DNA from: Planctomycetota bacterium
Lineage (GTDB): Bacteria > Planctomycetota > Planctomycetia > Pirellulales > Pirellulaceae
Assembly (NCBI GenBank): GCA_026692885.1
Contig: JAPLNJ010001163.1
Span: 1 to 16,689 of the forward strand
Direction of reading: 5' to 3'
DNA: 16,689 nucleotides
Shown: positions 14,469-16,689 of the stretch, piece after piece
Numbering within the stretch: the stretch's first letter is position 1
Layout: every line of letters starts with the position of its first letter
The notes under the pieces: generated by a model
Told to the model about the DNA's origin: nothing
The model's input: the letters and a program-made list of their open reading frames with translations, nothing else
The model's database searches: none
Translations under genes and position numbers: made by a program

Positions 14469-15038
14469 TTACTTCCGGCCGGGCGTGCGGAACAGCTCGC
14501 GAACCGGGCAGCGAAAACCGGGGAGCACGTTTTCGCCATCCAATTCGTCGTCTTCGCGCAAGTCGGCCAAGGTGCCGTCCGCCCGGTGGACACGCACGCT
14601 CCGTGTCGGCGGGTCAATGACCCACACCAGCGATACGCCCGCCTGGACGTATTCGTCTACTTTGGCCTCCACGTCAGAATACAGATCATGGGGCGAGATC
14701 ACTTCCACGGCCAAGTCCGGGGCGATCGGGCAATGCCCCTCAGGTCGCTCCTCGGCGGGAAGTCGTTCCAGGCGAATGAAGGAAGCGTCCGGCTTGCGGA
14801 CTTTGCCCAGGTCGTCCGGAAAACACTGGTAACCGGCATCGGCGGGTGCAACCCAACCGGCGTGATGGGCGTCGCAAAACGTCGAAAGGAAGTGATGCAA
14901 GCGACCGCCGATCCAGCTCGATTCCCAGCCCATATTGCGCTCCACCAACTCACCGCCGACCAGCTCGAAGTTGTCGCCGTCGGGCAGGACCAGCAAGTCT
15001 TCAGGCGTGTAGTTGCGTTCGACTGCCACCGGATTCAT
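14469..15038 (-). CDS. Uma2 family (DUF820) putative endonuclease
   Basis: A protein of 189 aa of the Uma2 family, which has a PD-(D/E)xK restriction-endonuclease-like fold. Landmarks are FELVGGELVERN (24-35), RKPDASFI (81-88), APDLAVEVISPHDLYSD (106-122) and AKVDEYVQAGVSLVWVIDP (125-143). D108, E112 and K126 are the likely catalytic residues. These genes occur in many copies in planctomycetes and cyanobacteria and their biological role is unclear. I chose ATG 15038, which has AGGAG nine bases upstream and starts at the domain, over an earlier in-frame start 90 bases further out. No partner methylase or toxin-antitoxin gene is adjacent. Confidence 0.92.
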   Translation of the reverse strand: MNPVAVERNYTPEDLLVLPDGDNFELVGGELVERNMGWESSWIGGRLHHFLSTFCDAHHAGWVAPADAGYQCFPDDLGKVRKPDASFIRLERLPAEERPEGHCPIAPDLAVEVISPHDLYSDVEAKVDEYVQAGVSLVWVIDPPTRSVRVHRADGTLADLREDDELDGENVLPGFRCPVRELFRTPGRK

Positions 15039-15073
15039 CTGTGACCGCTCCTGTAAGAGGCTGTTACTTATGT

Positions 15074-15082
15074 ATCCTAGCA
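15074..15082 (-). promoter_or_regulatory. Candidate extended -10 promoter for the Uma2 gene
   Basis: On the minus strand TGCTAGGAT fits the extended -10 pattern TGnTAnnnT, 36 bases before the ATG at 15038. No convincing -35 is seen at standard spacing. Confidence 0.35.
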
Positions 15083-15145
15083 GATTCGGTATTCGGCAAG
15101 CAACCTGCGTTGGCCGGCCATAGAACAAGCAGGGTGCTCTTTGGA

Positions 15146-15287
15146 GTGCGGTGACTTGTCACCGCTTTGCCGAGCTTTGCGAGGCTTTTCTCTAAGCAGC
15201 AGCCTCACCTGAAGCTCCTTCGCCAGCGGTTGTTCGAACTCAGAAAAGTGTGAGAACGAAGACAAAGAAAGCGGCGAGTCACCGCAC
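15146..15287. repeat. 142-bp element with terminal inverted repeats of about 20 bp
   Basis: The left end GTGCGGTGACTTGTCACCGC (from 15146) and the right end GCGGCGAGTCACCGCAC (to 15287) pair over about 20 bases with one three-base gap and one mismatch. The inside has no meaningful reading frame. It fills most of the gap between the divergent Uma2 and hydrolase genes and looks like a small non-autonomous repeat. Confidence 0.75.
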
Positions 15288-15412
15288 GCCATAGTTCAAT
15301 TGTGTATAGCGACGAGGGCCAAGCCGGGGGCATCGAACTCCCAGGATATCGCTGCTAGGATTTCGCGACGTTCCGACCAAGGCCGGACGGCATCCGGTTC
15401 CTCCTCTGACGC

Positions 15413-15441
15413 TTGCCTTAGGATCGGACGGGTGATAGGTT
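15413..15441 (+). promoter_or_regulatory. Candidate promoter for the secreted hydrolase
   Basis: TTGCCT (15413-15418) and TAGGTT (15436-15441) are spaced by 17 bases, and TGA directly precedes the latter, giving an extended -10. The start codon lies 46 bases further on. The consensus match is only partial. Confidence 0.35.
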
Positions 15442-15487
15442 GGACGCGGTTTACCGGTCCAACCAACGCTCTGACGGAGGCTCGTCC

Positions 15488-16689
15488 ATGATCCGGCTTA
15501 TCCGCGCTCGAATCGTAGTCGGTACTTGCGTAGCATGGCTCTCCAGAGCCGTGCAGTTGCGCCCGATATTCCCAGCGAATCCGCACGGCTTTGGAGATCC
15601 CTGCTACGCGAAGTGTGCGGTCTACTACTTCCTGTCGCTCGTCGGGCTGCTCATCCTGTCGGCACCCGTAGCGGCCCGTGCGGCCGACGAGGCGCAGGTC
15701 AAGGCAATCTTGAGCCGCGAACTGGTCGGTGCCGTGCTGCCGCTGGCCGAGGTGCAACGCTACTGCGAAACACGCGTGCCGCGGATGCCCCCAGTGCAGA
15801 CCGCCGAGCAGTGGCAGGCCGAGGCCGCTCGGCTCCGGGCGGCCGTGCTCGAAAAAATCGTGTTCCGCGGCGAAGCCGCTGCCTGGCGGGATGCGGCGAC
15901 CAAGGTCGAGTGGTTGGAGACGATCCCCGGCGGGCCCGGCTACCGGATCAAGAAGTTGCGGTACGAGGCGCTGCCGGGCCTGTGGATTCCGGCCTTGCTC
16001 TACGAGCCGGAGAACCTGTCGGGCAAGGTGCCGACGGTACTGAACGTCAACGGTCATACCGGCGCACCCGGCAAGGCCTATGTGCCCAAACAACTCCGCT
16101 GTATCAACCACGCCAAACGGGGCATGTTGTCGTTGAATATCGAGTGGGTCGGCATGGGCCAACTGGGCGGCGGCGGTTTCTCGCATGCCCGCATGAACCA
16201 GCTCGATCTGTGTGGCACCAGCGGCTTGGCTCCGTTCTACTTGAACATGCGCCGCGGACTGGACCTCCTGCTGAGCCTGGAGCACACCGATCCGGAACGG
16301 GTGGCGGTGACGGGTTTGTCCGGCGGCGGTTGGCAGACGATTGTCCTCAGCGCGCTCGACTTGCGGGTGAAGCTGACCAATCCGGTGGCCGGCTATTCCA
16401 GCTTCATCACGCGGGCCTATCATCTGTCGGACCTGGGCGATTCGGAACAGACACCCAATGACCTGGCCACGCTGGTCGACTACACGCACCTGACGGCCAT
16501 GCTGGCCCCGCGGCCCACGCTGTTGACCAAGAACGTCAAGGACGATTGCTGCTTCGCCTCCGGGCACGCGCTACAGCCGCTGCTGGACGCCGCCCAGCCG
16601 ATCTTCCGCCTGGTTGGCAAGGCAGGTAATCTCCGCTCGCATGTCAATCAGGATCCTGTCACGCACAACTACGAAGTGGCCAATCGTCA
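15488..16689 (+). CDS. Secreted acetyl-xylan-esterase-like alpha/beta hydrolase, 3' end outside window
   Basis: The frame is open from ATG 15488 to the window end (400 codons), so the gene is partial. The protein is an alpha/beta hydrolase of the acetyl-xylan-esterase-like type common in planctomycetes, likely acting on ester bonds of polysaccharides outside the cytoplasm. VPTVLNVNGHTG (181-192) is the oxyanion region and VAVTGLSGGGWQT (272-284) holds candidate nucleophile Ser278. The acid and histidine would lie at or past the visible end. The start has GGAGG seven bases upstream. The hydrophobic signal segment (YYFLSLVGLLILSAPVAARA, 46-65) is unusually far from Met1. The 28 or so residues between are encoded by an 82-bp inverted repeat, which looks inserted. 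Alternatively translation begins later in the frame. Confidence 0.85.
   Translation, partial: MIRLIRARIVVGTCVAWLSRAVQLRPIFPANPHGFGDPCYAKCAVYYFLSLVGLLILSAPVAARAADEAQVKAILSRELVGAVLPLAEVQRYCETRVPRMPPVQTAEQWQAEAARLRAAVLEKIVFRGEAAAWRDAATKVEWLETIPGGPGYRIKKLRYEALPGLWIPALLYEPENLSGKVPTVLNVNGHTGAPGKAYVPKQLRCINHAKRGMLSLNIEWVGMGQLGGGGFSHARMNQLDLCGTSGLAPFYLNMRRGLDLLLSLEHTDPERVAVTGLSGGGWQTIVLSALDLRVKLTNPVAGYSSFITRAYHLSDLGDSEQTPNDLATLVDYTHLTAMLAPRPTLLTKNVKDDCCFASGHALQPLLDAAQPIFRLVGKAGNLRSHVNQDPVTHNYEVANR
15528..15609. repeat. 82-bp inverted repeat inside the 5' coding region of the hydrolase
   Basis: The arms 15528-15554 and 15583-15609 pair at 24 of 27 positions (left arm begins GCGTAGCATGGCTCTCCAG). The unit lies wholly within the reading frame, between the ribosome binding site and start codon on one side and the hydrophobic signal segment on the other. 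It resembles the other hairpin repeats in the window, all of which are otherwise intergenic. Confidence 0.8.

Noticed and set aside
15526..16461. Plus-strand frame of 311 codons over the hydrolase
   Set aside because: It has an Arg/Gly-rich composition and no domain, and it overlaps the real frame, which is open to the window edge.
15296..16567. Minus-strand frame of 423 codons opposite the secreted hydrolase
   Set aside because: The plus strand in the frame of 15488 carries an alpha/beta hydrolase with a GLSGGG motif and a signal peptide. The minus frame is the antisense shadow.

Overview
The window is a GC-rich, gene-dense chromosomal segment that most resembles a planctomycete, probably from the Pirellulales or a relative. 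This is inferred from the protein families: two lipoproteins of a style I associate with planctomycetes, a Tat-exported molybdopterin oxidoreductase, a secreted acetyl-xylan-esterase-like hydrolase and a Uma2 endonuclease. The intergenic gaps are also filled with hairpin repeats whose arms pair over 13-32 bp. No rRNA, tRNA, CRISPR array, transposase or phage gene was seen.

Layout, left to right. 1-371: no confident gene. 372-1361 (+): membrane-anchored GT2 glycosyltransferase. 1472-2077 (+) and 2158-3084 (-): two convergent lipoproteins of unknown function. 3400-4599 (-): PLP trans-sulfuration enzyme. 4646-4924: nested hairpin repeat plus a 123-bp element. 4933-6024 (-): 3-dehydroquinate synthase (aroB), starting with TTG. 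6025-6728: noncoding, with two repeat structures and a promoter. 6729-6847 (+): DUF4870 gene with its middle deleted. 6870-8270 (+): secreted protein resembling caspase-fold C25 peptidases. 8364-8777 (+): BFN-domain protein. 9067-10056 (+): serine O-acetyltransferase (cysE). 10359-12320 (+): radical SAM protein. 12379-12862: second large repeat cluster, including a second 123-bp element. 13025-14305 (+): Tat-exported molybdopterin oxidoreductase. 14469-15038 (-): Uma2 nuclease. 15488-16689 (+): secreted alpha/beta hydrolase that runs off the right edge.

The genes are mostly single transcription units of housekeeping or envelope type and do not form an obvious pathway operon. CysE makes O-acetylserine and the trans-sulfuration-family enzyme works on sulfur amino acids, so the two are metabolically related, but they lie about 4.5 kb apart on opposite strands.

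The most unusual content is between the genes. Two 123-bp elements, about 7.8 kb apart and in opposite orientation, differ at only 4 of 93 interior positions, yet their terminal inverted repeats carry two compensatory base-pair changes. Both abut the same 22-bp flank of a second repeat, whose outer arms enclose a different long hairpin at each locus. An 82-bp inverted repeat also lies inside the 5' coding part of the secreted hydrolase, between its ribosome binding site and its signal peptide.
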